This document shows positions 50,078 through 58,200 of a stretch of 64,000 nt of DNA, one piece after another. Source of the DNA: CAYPLH01 sp964411505 (GTDB lineage Bacteria; Bacillota; Clostridia; CAYPLH01; DUMO01); assembly GCA_964411505.1 (NCBI GenBank), contig CAYPLH010000003.1:1-64000 (forward strand), written 5' to 3'. The translations under genes were made by a program, and so were the position numbers. Under the pieces are notes generated by a model. That model was given only the letters and a program-made list of their open reading frames with translations, was not told the DNA's origin and searched no databases. Numbering within the stretch: the first letter of the stretch is position 1; every line of letters starts with the position of its first letter.

Positions 50078-51463
50078 ATGGCAACAGATATAACAATGGA
50101 GAAAATTGTAGCTCTAGCAAAAAACAGAGGTTTTGTGTATGCGGGGTCTGAAATTTATGGTGGATTGGCTAATGCTTGGGATTATGGTCCGCTGGGCGTG
50201 GAGCTGAAAAATAATGTAAAAAAAGCATGGTGGCGTAAGTTTATACATGAGAATCCATACAATGTAGGTGTGGATTGTGCTATTTTGATGAATCCAGAGG
50301 TTTGGGTTGCATCAGGACATGTTTCAGGATTTAATGATCCTTTGATTGACTGTAAGACCTGTAAAGTAAGATATAGAGCAGATAAGCTTATAGATGACTG
50401 GAATATGGGGAAGGGTATTGATATTAGTGTTGATGGATGGGATGACACTAAGCTTATGAAGTATATGGAAGATAATAAAGTAGTTTGCGCTAAGTGTGGG
50501 TCATCGAATTTTACGGAGATTCGTAAATTTAACATGATGTATAAAACATATCAAGGTGTAACTGAAGACTCAAAATCAGAAATATATCTAAGACCTGAAA
50601 CCGCTCAAGGAATTTTTGTTAATTTTAAGAATGTTCAAAGAACTACAAGACGGAAAATTCCTTTTGGAATAGGACAAATTGGCAAATCCTTTAGAAATGA
50701 AATAACACCAGGTAACTTTACCTTTCGGACAAGAGAATTCGAGCAAATGGAGCTTGAGTTTTTCTGTGAACCTGGGAGTGATTTAGAGTGGTTCAAATAC
50801 TGGAAGAAATTTTGTTACGACTGGCTTTTGTACTTTGGGCTTAAGGAAGAAAACCTTAGAATGAGGGATCATGGCAAAGAGGAGCTTTCATTTTACAGTA
50901 ATGCCACCACTGATATTGAGTTTAAATTCCCCTTCGGGTGGGGGGAGCTTTGGGGTATTGCCGATAGAACAGATTACGACCTCAAACAGCATATGGAATA
51001 TGCAAAAGTAGATCTTTCATACTTTGATCCTACAACCAATGAAAAATATATTCCTTACTGCATAGAGCCTTCATTAGGTGCTGATAGAATCACCTTGTCA
51101 TTCCTTTGTGATGCATATGACGAAGAAGAAATAGACGGGGATACGAGAATTGTTTTAAGATTTCATCCAGTTATTGCACCTATCAAGGTAGCGGTTCTAC
51201 CTTTGTCAAAAAAGCTTGGTGATGATGCAAAAAAGGTTTATGAATTACTTTCAAAAAGATTTGTGTGCGAATACGATGAGACAGGAAGCATAGGGAAACG
51301 ATACAGAAGACAGGATGAAATTGGGACACCTTTTTGCATAACCTTTGATTTTGATTCGTTGGAGGATAAGAGTGTAACTATACGAGACAGGGATACAATG
51401 GAGCAAATCAGAGTCGAAATAGAAGATCTACTGGGTTATTTTAGTGGAAAAATAGAATTTTAA
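50078..51463 (+). CDS. glyQS: Glycine-tRNA ligase, single-chain dimeric type
   Basis: A 461-residue class IIa GlyRS of the eukaryote/archaeal-like alpha-2 type, distinct from the two-subunit glyQ/glyS enzyme of most bacteria. It shows KNRGFVYAGSEIYGG, NAWDYGPLG, RPETAQGIFVNFKNV (motif 2 region) and PSLGADRITLSFLCDAY (motif 3), with a C-terminal anticodon-binding domain. A CxxC pair (CKTC and CAKC) lies in the insertion domain. AGGAGG precedes the ATG. It probably is co-transcribed with rpoZ, 28 bases upstream. Confidence 0.96.
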   Translation: MATDITMEKIVALAKNRGFVYAGSEIYGGLANAWDYGPLGVELKNNVKKAWWRKFIHENPYNVGVDCAILMNPEVWVASGHVSGFNDPLIDCKTCKVRYRADKLIDDWNMGKGIDISVDGWDDTKLMKYMEDNKVVCAKCGSSNFTEIRKFNMMYKTYQGVTEDSKSEIYLRPETAQGIFVNFKNVQRTTRRKIPFGIGQIGKSFRNEITPGNFTFRTREFEQMELEFFCEPGSDLEWFKYWKKFCYDWLLYFGLKEENLRMRDHGKEELSFYSNATTDIEFKFPFGWGELWGIADRTDYDLKQHMEYAKVDLSYFDPTTNEKYIPYCIEPSLGADRITLSFLCDAYDEEEIDGDTRIVLRFHPVIAPIKVAVLPLSKKLGDDAKKVYELLSKRFVCEYDETGSIGKRYRRQDEIGTPFCITFDFDSLEDKSVTIRDRDTMEQIRVEIEDLLGYFSGKIEF

Positions 51464-51479
51464 AATAAAAGTAGTTTGT

Positions 51480-51504
51480 TAGGGCTGTTATTCAGCGCTT
51501 TTTC
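51480..51504 (+). terminator. Terminator of glyQS
   Basis: AGGGCTG and CAGCGCT pair with one mismatch and are followed by TTTTT (about 51499-51503). The 63-bp repeat unit begins immediately afterwards. Confidence 0.55.
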
Positions 51505-51567
51505 ATTGTCTAGGAAAGTATACTTTCCTAGACAATGGGGATTGCAAAGGGGAAGCCCCTTTGCTGC
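51505..51567. repeat. 63-bp double-hairpin repeat, second copy
   Basis: A perfect 32-bp palindrome (arms ATTGTCTAGGAAAGTA and its complement, 51505-51536) is followed after seven bases by GCAAAGGGG/CCCCTTTGC (51544-51564). It differs from 35887-35949 at three positions. This copy sits after glyQS, again just beyond a terminator. Confidence 0.9.
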
Positions 51568-51853
51568 AGCTGTTCTCCTGAATAAAAAGCCAGTCTTGAG
51601 GGAATTTTTAATAGAAGACGAGCTGTATGTTTTAATTATAGAGGTTTTTTAAAAGTATTAGGTTGATAAATAATACTTGATCTTGACCAGTAATAAAAAT
51701 ATGCGAATTAATAGTGTTAAATTGCAAAAAAAGATGAAAGTTTTTAAATATATGTTATAATATTAAGCGGTTACTAAGGAAATATTTTCCTACACCACTT
51801 GTTTAGTTGATTCATATAAAAAGACATACAGTAGAAATGGGAGGGTTTTATTT
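51568..51853 (+). promoter_or_regulatory. ppdK leader region with candidate promoter
   Basis: An AT-rich stretch of about 290 bases without a gene. An extended -10 box TGT-TATAAT is at 51753-51761 but no good -35 is found at 17 bases. Transcription from it would give a leader of about 85 bases. AAATGGGAGGG near 51836 is the ppdK ribosome binding site. Confidence 0.45.
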
Positions 51854-54496
51854 ATGCTAAAATATGTTTATCTTTTTGACGAAGGAAATGCTTCAATGAA
51901 AAATCTTCTTGGTGGTAAAGGTGCAAATCTTGCAGAAATGACAGGTTTGGGTCTTCCAGTCCCTCGAGGGTTTACAGTTACAACAGAAGCTTGTACAAAG
52001 TATTATAAAGATGGGGAATTAATCTGTGAAGATGTAAAAGAAGAGATTTTTGAAGCCTTGGCTAAGACAGAGAAGGTAGTAGGAAAAAAATTCGGAAATC
52101 CCAATAATCCATTTTTAGTTTCTGTACGTTCAGGAGCAAGAGCTTCAATGCCTGGTATGATGGATACAATCTTAAACCTAGGGCTTAATGATACAGTTGT
52201 TAAAGGACTAGCAAAGCTTACAGGAAATGAAAGGTTTGCCTATGATAGCTATAGAAGGCTTATTCAGATGTTCAGTGATGTAGTTATGGGCATTGAGAAA
52301 AGCAAATTTGATAAAATATTGCAGGAAATAAAAAAAGAGAACAAAGTCAGTGATGATGCTGATTTAACTGCAGATAATCTTAAGGAAATTGTAAGAAGAT
52401 ATAAGGAATTATACAAAGCAGAAAAGAAAAATGAGTTTCCTCAAGAACCACAGGTACAGCTTATGGAAGCAATTACTGCTGTATTTCGTTCTTGGGACAA
52501 TCCTCGTGCAATAGTTTACAGAAGGCTAAATGATATTCCAGGTGATTGGGGAACTGCTGTAAATGTACAGGAGATGGTTTATGGGAATATGGGAAATGAT
52601 TCAGGTACAGGAGTAGCCTTTACAAGAGATCCATCAACTGGTGAAAAGAAGCTTTATGGGGAGTTTCTTATGAACGCACAAGGAGAGGACGTAGTTGCAG
52701 GAATAAGAACACCGCAGCCTATAGATCAGTTGAGGGAAATTAATCAGGATGCCTATAATGAGTTTATTAATATTGCAGACAGGCTTGAAAATCATTATCG
52801 CGATATGCAGGATATGGAGTTTACTATAGAAAAAGGAAAACTGTTTATACTTCAAACCAGAAGTGGTAAAAGAACTGCTTCAGCAGCACTGCAAATAGCT
52901 GTAGACCTTATTGAAGAAGGTATGATCAATAAAGAAGAAGCAATATTAAAGGTTGATCCAAGGCAACTTGATTCACTTTTACATCCAAACTTTGAACCAA
53001 AGGCATTAAAGGATGCCAAAGTAGTAGCCAAAGGATTACCAGCTTCTCCAGGTGCTGCAACGGGAAAAGTTTATTTTACTGCTGATGATGCAGCTGAAGC
53101 AAGTAAAAACGGTGAAAAATTCATTATTCTTGTTAGACTCGAAACTTCCCCTGAGGATATTGAGGGCATGCACGCATCCCAGGGTATACTTACAGCACGA
53201 GGCGGAATGACTTCCCACGCAGCAGTTGTTGCTCGTGGAATGGGCAGATGTTGTGTTGCAGGCTGTGGAGAGATTATTATTAATGAAGAACAAAAGTACT
53301 TTTTAGATAAATATGAAAATCGATATAATGAAGGAGACTGGATTTCCCTTGATGGTTCTACAGGTAGCGTATATGGTGAAAAGCTTCCTACTATTGAACC
53401 TGAGGTAACTGGAAATTTTGCTACTTTTATGAAGTGGGCAGATGAAATCAGAACTCTTGGGGTAAGGGCAAATGCAGACACGCCAAATGATGCTGCCGCA
53501 GCTCTTCAATTTGGCGCTGAAGGCATAGGGCTTTGTCGAACGGAGCATATGTTCTTTGAACCAGACAGAATTGCTGCAATGCGAGAAATGATTGTTTCTA
53601 GCAATGTTGAACAGAGGAAGAAAGCGCTTAATAAACTGTTACCAATGCAAAGAAGCGATTTTGAAGGGATTTTTGAAAATATGCAAGGGTATCCCGTAAC
53701 AATAAGGTTACTTGATCCACCGCTACATGAGTTCCTTCCTCAGGAAGAAGAAGATATAAGGACGCTTGCTAAAGAAATGGAGATTTCTTATGAAAAGCTT
53801 AAAGGTGTTATTGTCGGGTTACATGAGTTTAATCCAATGATGGGACACCGTGGCTGCCGTCTGGCTGTCTCGTATCCTGAAATTGCTGAAATGCAGACAA
53901 GAGCAATTATTGAAGCAGCAATCAATGTTAACAAAAAAGGTATGAGTGTTATGCCTGAAATTATGATTCCGCTTGTTGGAGAAATAAAGGAACTCAAATA
54001 TGTAAAAGATATATGTGTTAATACTGCTGAACAGGTAATAAAAGAAGCAGGTGTTCCTTTGAAATACCTAGTTGGTACTATGTTGGAAATCCCCAGAGCA
54101 GCTATTACAGCTGATGAAATTGCAGAAGAAGCTGAATTCTTCTCATTTGGAACCAATGACCTTACCCAGATGGCTTTCGGCTTCAGCCGTGATGACGCAA
54201 GCAAATTCTTGGAGGAATACTATAACAAGAAAATTTATGAATTTGATCCTTTTGTAAAGCTTGACCAAAAAGGTGTTGGAAAGCTTGTCGAAATGGGAGT
54301 CAAGCTAGGAAAACAAACTAGGCCAGATATTAAGCTAGGCATATGTGGAGAGCATGGCGGAGACCCATCATCAGTTGAATTCTTTCATAAGGTGGGATTA
54401 AACTATGTATCCTGTTCACCATACCGTGTGCCTATAGCAAGGCTTGCTGCAGCACAGGCGGCAATCAATACAAAAGGCGACGCAGGACAAAAGTAA
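51854..54496 (+). CDS. ppdK: Pyruvate, phosphate dikinase
   Basis: An 880-residue enzyme that interconverts pyruvate, ATP and phosphate with phosphoenolpyruvate, AMP and diphosphate. The N-terminal ATP-grasp domain begins KYVYLFDEGNASMKNLLGGK. The swivelling phosphohistidine domain has GGMTSHAAVVARGMG with the catalytic His (about residue 455), and the C-terminal TIM barrel has GLCRTEHMFF and GTMLEIPRA. In cellulolytic clostridia it can replace pyruvate kinase in glycolysis. Transcribed alone, with a hairpin terminator after it. The downstream gene is unrelated. Confidence 0.97.
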   Translation: MLKYVYLFDEGNASMKNLLGGKGANLAEMTGLGLPVPRGFTVTTEACTKYYKDGELICEDVKEEIFEALAKTEKVVGKKFGNPNNPFLVSVRSGARASMPGMMDTILNLGLNDTVVKGLAKLTGNERFAYDSYRRLIQMFSDVVMGIEKSKFDKILQEIKKENKVSDDADLTADNLKEIVRRYKELYKAEKKNEFPQEPQVQLMEAITAVFRSWDNPRAIVYRRLNDIPGDWGTAVNVQEMVYGNMGNDSGTGVAFTRDPSTGEKKLYGEFLMNAQGEDVVAGIRTPQPIDQLREINQDAYNEFINIADRLENHYRDMQDMEFTIEKGKLFILQTRSGKRTASAALQIAVDLIEEGMINKEEAILKVDPRQLDSLLHPNFEPKALKDAKVVAKGLPASPGAATGKVYFTADDAAEASKNGEKFIILVRLETSPEDIEGMHASQGILTARGGMTSHAAVVARGMGRCCVAGCGEIIINEEQKYFLDKYENRYNEGDWISLDGSTGSVYGEKLPTIEPEVTGNFATFMKWADEIRTLGVRANADTPNDAAAALQFGAEGIGLCRTEHMFFEPDRIAAMREMIVSSNVEQRKKALNKLLPMQRSDFEGIFENMQGYPVTIRLLDPPLHEFLPQEEEDIRTLAKEMEISYEKLKGVIVGLHEFNPMMGHRGCRLAVSYPEIAEMQTRAIIEAAINVNKKGMSVMPEIMIPLVGEIKELKYVKDICVNTAEQVIKEAGVPLKYLVGTMLEIPRAAITADEIAEEAEFFSFGTNDLTQMAFGFSRDDASKFLEEYYNKKIYEFDPFVKLDQKGVGKLVEMGVKLGKQTRPDIKLGICGEHGGDPSSVEFFHKVGLNYVSCSPYRVPIARLAAAQAAINTKGDAGQK

Positions 54497-54563
54497 TAAG
54501 TATGGCAGAAAAGGAAAGCTTTGTAGCATAAAGAATTAAGAGAATAGATATATCACACGTTCA

Positions 54564-54599
54564 GAGTGCTGACATTTGGAGTTTCGGATGTCAGCACTC
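54564..54599 (+). terminator. Hairpin after ppdK
   Basis: GAGTGCTGACAT (54564-54575) and ATGTCAGCACTC (54588-54599) form a perfect 12-bp stem; the following T-run is weak (AGTTTATATT). Confidence 0.65.
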
Positions 54600-54643
54600 A
54601 GTTTATATTCTGGGCGTTAAAAAAGCCAAAATACATGAATTAA

Positions 54644-54811
54644 TTTATCCGTTCGACATTATTAAGTTACAGGATTGCTGACGCCATTGAAACCCTTGAT
54701 AAGTTTCCAGAACGTGTGAATCTAATTGAGACAGAAGAGGAAAGAGCATTGGGGCTTAGGCAGTTACTTGTTGAAGAAGAGTATGCAATTTCTTCGAAAT
54801 TCATGATATAA
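54644..54811 (+). pseudogene. Open remnant of an unrecognised gene
   Basis: After a TAA at 54641, the frame is open for 55 codons to TAA at 54809. It reads like a real protein end, with RIADAIETLDKFPERV, LIETEEERALGLRQLL and VEEEYAISSKF, mostly amphipathic helix. It has no plausible start codon or ribosome binding site, so it looks like the 3' relic of a longer gene. I do not recognise the family. Its end overlaps copy B of the palindrome/TATAAT repeat. Confidence 0.35.
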
Positions 54812-54812
54812 T
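54785..54812. repeat. Palindrome/TATAAT repeat, copy B
   Basis: GC, AATTTC-TTC-GAAATT, CATGA, TATAAT (54807-54812). It equals copy A (27826-27853) over 28 bases except that the palindrome centre reads TTC-like instead of GAA-like. It lies 62 bases upstream of the diguanylate cyclase start. Confidence 0.75.
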
Positions 54813-54874
54813 CTTATTTATAGAAAGAAAAGAAGATATTGCTTTGGATTCAATACTTATACTGAGGTGTTTTT

Positions 54875-56440
54875 GTGAAAATATTACTTAGCCTTTACTT
54901 GTTTGTTGCGGTTATATTAACTCAGTTCCTTTCTGCCTACTTTTTTTCTAAGGATAGAACTGGCTACCGAAAGACAATCTTTGCTCTAGCTTTATGTGTA
55001 AGTGTTTATTTATTTGGCTACTTAATGATTATTGACAACATAAATCTGCAAGAGTTGATGTTTTGGAATCAGGTTCAGTATCTGGTCTTACCATTCATTC
55101 CAGCACTATGGCTAACGGTGGCTCTTCTTTATACCAAAACCATATACACCTTAAATAGGCGGATAACAGTTTTACTCTTTTTTGTACCTGTGACTACTTT
55201 TGTCATACGACTCACTAACCCCTTACATAACCTTTTTTATAAACATTGGGGGTTAAAGCATGCATTTGAGTATTTATTCTTTTATATGGAAAGAGGTTGG
55301 TGGTACTATGTTAATATTTCATATACTATACTGTGTCTAGTCCTGACCATTATTGTTTATTATCTTGAATATCAAAAAAAGCGAGCTGATTACAGCAGAC
55401 CACAATTTATGGTATTCTTTTTTGCATCTCTACTTCCTCTAATTGGAGTTATGCTGATTCTTTTTGTTTTCAATAAATGGAGCATTGATTTTACAGCTTT
55501 AATAATGCCCGTTTCTTTGCTAATTATTAGTTATGGAATTATAAAATATGATTTTATGGATATAAAGTCTCTTGCTCGAGAAACTGTTTTTGAAAACAGC
55601 TTAGATGGTATGATGATATTGGAATCAGATCTAAGGTTAATAGATTACAACAAGGCGGCTAAAGCGTTTTTTGCAGCGTTAAATATTTCATTCGATGGTT
55701 ACTCTATAGATCATATCCTTAATGGAGAGCCGGAATTATTAGAAATTATTAGAAGTGAGACTACTCGAGAATTATCTATTATGATTGATGGGGTAAAACG
55801 TTACTTTGAGATTGGTACAATGCCTTTGGGTAATACCCATAATACAAGAATGAGGATGCTCAAATATATCCGCGATATTACTGAAAAGAAAGAGGCTCAG
55901 GAAAAACTGACTGTTTTGGCTACTACAGACTCTTTGAGTGGTCTTTATAATAGGACAGAGTTTATGAAGCTAGCTAAAAGGGAATTATCTTGGGCAAACG
56001 CCCATAATGAAAATTTATCTTTGTTAATGTTAGATCTGGATCTTTTTAAAATTATCAATGATACCTTTGGACATGCTGCGGGAGATGAAGTGATTCGTAA
56101 AATGGGAAATATTATAATGACTAGTTTCCGTAAAACTGATTTTGCTGGACGCTTAGGTGGGGAAGAATTTGTTGTACTATTAAAGAATACATCATTGCTG
56201 GAGGCAAAAAGAGTTGCTAAGAAGTTTCAAGAGACTGTGTCAAAAAGTAAAGTAATTTACGAAAGCCAGGAAATTAGTTTTACTATAAGTATTGGTGTGG
56301 CAACATCCTATGGTGATGTAATAAACAGCAGTAATATAGAAGATATTTTAAAACAGGCAGATAAAGCTTTATACAAAGCAAAAGCTAAAGGTCGAAACTG
56401 TGTTGCGACAATGGATAACCAAAAACATATTCAAACTTGA
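54875..56440 (+). CDS. Membrane-bound diguanylate cyclase (7TM-PAS-GGDEF)
   Basis: A 521-residue signalling protein that should make cyclic di-GMP. About seven hydrophobic helices occupy residues 3-225, similar to the seven-helix sensor found ahead of histidine kinases. A PAS-like region follows (about 228-340), then GGDEF (about 350-515). The active-site loop is GGEEF, with the inhibitory RxxD site (RKTD) five residues before it, so both catalysis and product feedback appear possible. DSLSGLYNR and KAKAKGRN are further domain marks. GTG start; monocistronic, with repeat copy B upstream. Confidence 0.92.
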   Translation: MKILLSLYLFVAVILTQFLSAYFFSKDRTGYRKTIFALALCVSVYLFGYLMIIDNINLQELMFWNQVQYLVLPFIPALWLTVALLYTKTIYTLNRRITVLLFFVPVTTFVIRLTNPLHNLFYKHWGLKHAFEYLFFYMERGWWYYVNISYTILCLVLTIIVYYLEYQKKRADYSRPQFMVFFFASLLPLIGVMLILFVFNKWSIDFTALIMPVSLLIISYGIIKYDFMDIKSLARETVFENSLDGMMILESDLRLIDYNKAAKAFFAALNISFDGYSIDHILNGEPELLEIIRSETTRELSIMIDGVKRYFEIGTMPLGNTHNTRMRMLKYIRDITEKKEAQEKLTVLATTDSLSGLYNRTEFMKLAKRELSWANAHNENLSLLMLDLDLFKIINDTFGHAAGDEVIRKMGNIIMTSFRKTDFAGRLGGEEFVVLLKNTSLLEAKRVAKKFQETVSKSKVIYESQEISFTISIGVATSYGDVINSSNIEDILKQADKALYKAKAKGRNCVATMDNQKHIQT

Positions 56441-56539
56441 GGTGCTAAAAATGAACTTTGAAGCAATCCCCTCTGTATGTTATAATTCTATCATCACTGA
56501 TGGAGTTTGATTTCCATTTATTTTTAGGAGGATAGCAGT

Positions 56540-57256
56540 TTGATTGATACATTCTTGTTTGATTTGGACGGAACACTATTACCGCAGGATTCAAAGGACT
56601 TTATTGGAATCTATTACCGTGAGTTATGCAGTGTGTTTGAGTGCAATCCAGATGCAAAAGCGGTTATTGGCAAGGTAATTAAGGCAACTGAGGCTATGTT
56701 GATTAATGATGGCAAAAAAACTAATTGCGAAGTTTTTATTGAGAACTTTTCTAAGTTGATTAACGAAACTACAATAGATTCATACATTGAGAAATTTGAG
56801 AATTTCTATAATAGTGGATACCTCAAGATAGGGGAAGCAGTGGAAGCAGAGCCGCTAATTAAAAAGAGCATTCAACTATTAAAGGAAAAAGGATATGATC
56901 TTGTGGTTGCAACAAACCCTCTTTTCCCCAAAGAAGCTACGTATAAAAGAATTGAGTGGGCAGGGCTTGATGTACGTGATTTTATGCATATAACAACGTA
57001 TGAGAATTCTTGTTATTGCAAGCCTAACATTAAATACTATAATGAAATTCTTGAAGTAACAGGCAAAAAACCGGAGCAATGTATTATGGTAGGAAATGAT
57101 GTGCAAGAAGATATTATTGTATCGAAACTGGGAATAAAAACATTTCTTATTACAAATCACATTATAAACAGGTCAAAAGATGAAATAAAAAGCGATTATA
57201 TGGGTACTTATAGTGATTTTTATAATTTCGTAACCAGCTTGAATATGACTAAATAA
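56540..57256 (+). CDS. HAD-superfamily hydrolase
   Basis: A 238-residue HAD phosphatase. DTFLFDLDGTLLPQD has the nucleophile and general-acid aspartates, LVVATNPLFP is motif II, and CKPNIKYYNEIL with MVGNDVQEDI supply motifs III and IV. A helical cap lies between residues 15 and 105. The substrate is unknown. The start is TTG 56540, with GGAGGA 7 bases upstream. It stands alone between the diguanylate cyclase and the RNase H gene. Confidence 0.87.
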   Translation: MIDTFLFDLDGTLLPQDSKDFIGIYYRELCSVFECNPDAKAVIGKVIKATEAMLINDGKKTNCEVFIENFSKLINETTIDSYIEKFENFYNSGYLKIGEAVEAEPLIKKSIQLLKEKGYDLVVATNPLFPKEATYKRIEWAGLDVRDFMHITTYENSCYCKPNIKYYNEILEVTGKKPEQCIMVGNDVQEDIIVSKLGIKTFLITNHIINRSKDEIKSDYMGTYSDFYNFVTSLNMTK

Positions 57257-57307
57257 AATAAAGGTGATACAGGAGCACAATGATTGACTCGGTAAATATA
57301 TGTATAT

Positions 57308-57401
57308 GCTTTTTTTTGCAAGCAAAAAACGCACACTACTTGAACTTATAATTCACACATGTGCAATTGTTAGTTAACTTCTTTGAAATTCATGGTATAA
57401 T
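57308..57401. repeat. Dispersed intergenic repeat, copy C
   Basis: A GC-T8-GC / GCA6CGC hairpin (57308-57332), like the one in copy A, followed by the palindrome AACTTC-TTT-GAAATT (57376-57390), CATGG and TATAAT (57396-57401). The TATAAT is 28 bases from the RNase H start, so it can serve as its -10 box. Confidence 0.7.
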
Positions 57402-57429
57402 TGCATTACAAAAGCGAGGTGCAGTTTAA

Positions 57430-58068
57430 ATGGCAACTAAAATATATGCTGTCCGTAAAGGTCATACAACAGGAATATTTAACACATGGGACGAATGTAA
57501 AAAAGCAGTAGATGGATTTAGAGGAGCAGAGTTTAAAAGTTTTAAGAAAATTGAAAATGCTAATGCATACTTAAACTATGAAGACGTTGCTCAAATAAGT
57601 ATAGACAATGTTATGGATATAGCAGCTTCTAGCGGAACAATTATTGCATATGTTGATGGAAGTTACAGTAAAAAAATAAATAAGTATGCTTTTGGTTGCA
57701 TCATTATTACACCAAACAGAGAGATGGTTAGTGAAAATGGTTATGGGGATGATCCTGATGCAATTGCTATAAACAATGTGGCAGGAGAGCTTAAAGCTGC
57801 GATGTTTGCTGCCAGATGGGCAATAAAGAAGGGTTTTAAAAAATTAGAAATAAGGCATGATTACGTAGGTATTGCAAAATGGGCTACAGGGGAATGGAAG
57901 GCCAACAATGAAACAGTTAAAAAGTATGTTGGTGAGATGCAAAGATTAGGCAAACTTTTAAATATCTCCTTCATAAAGGTTGATGCCCATAGTGGAGATC
58001 CTCTTAATGATGAAGCTGATAAATTGGCAAGAGAAGCATTAGAGGAACATGACAGCCAGCCTTGCTAG
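57430..58068 (+). CDS. Viroplasmin-RNase H family protein
   Basis: A 212-residue protein with an N-terminal viroplasmin/Cauli_VI-type domain (about 4-50, KIYAVRKGHTTGIFNTWDEC), which binds RNA-DNA hybrids, joined to an RNase H1-type domain (about 72-205). The acidic catalytic residues are in place: Asp in YVDGSYS, Glu in AGELKAA, Asp in IRHDYVGI and Asp in NDEADKLA. It should cut RNA in RNA-DNA hybrids. GAGGTG precedes the ATG. The next gene is recQ, suggesting a shared genome-maintenance theme. Confidence 0.93.
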   Translation: MATKIYAVRKGHTTGIFNTWDECKKAVDGFRGAEFKSFKKIENANAYLNYEDVAQISIDNVMDIAASSGTIIAYVDGSYSKKINKYAFGCIIITPNREMVSENGYGDDPDAIAINNVAGELKAAMFAARWAIKKGFKKLEIRHDYVGIAKWATGEWKANNETVKKYVGEMQRLGKLLNISFIKVDAHSGDPLNDEADKLAREALEEHDSQPC

Positions 58069-58112
58069 TAAATAAAAAGATGAGTTTACTTTCCGAGAGG
58101 TAGCAAATCACT

Positions 58113-58199
58113 ATGCCTAAAGATCAAAAGTGGTGCTATTCCGAAGAGTGTCAAGACGCTAAAAGGAAAGCTGATAAGGATTTAAGAGGGGATAAATGA
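58113..58199 (+). CDS. Candidate small ORF ahead of recQ
   Basis: A 28-codon frame, MPKDQKWCYSEECQDAKRKA and on, charged and with a CYSEEC pair. A GAGAGG lies about 12 bases upstream. It ends one base before the recQ start, which suggests either translational coupling or a chance frame in the recQ leader. No homologue is recognised. Confidence 0.3.
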   Translation: MPKDQKWCYSEECQDAKRKADKDLRGDK

Positions 58200-58200
58200 A

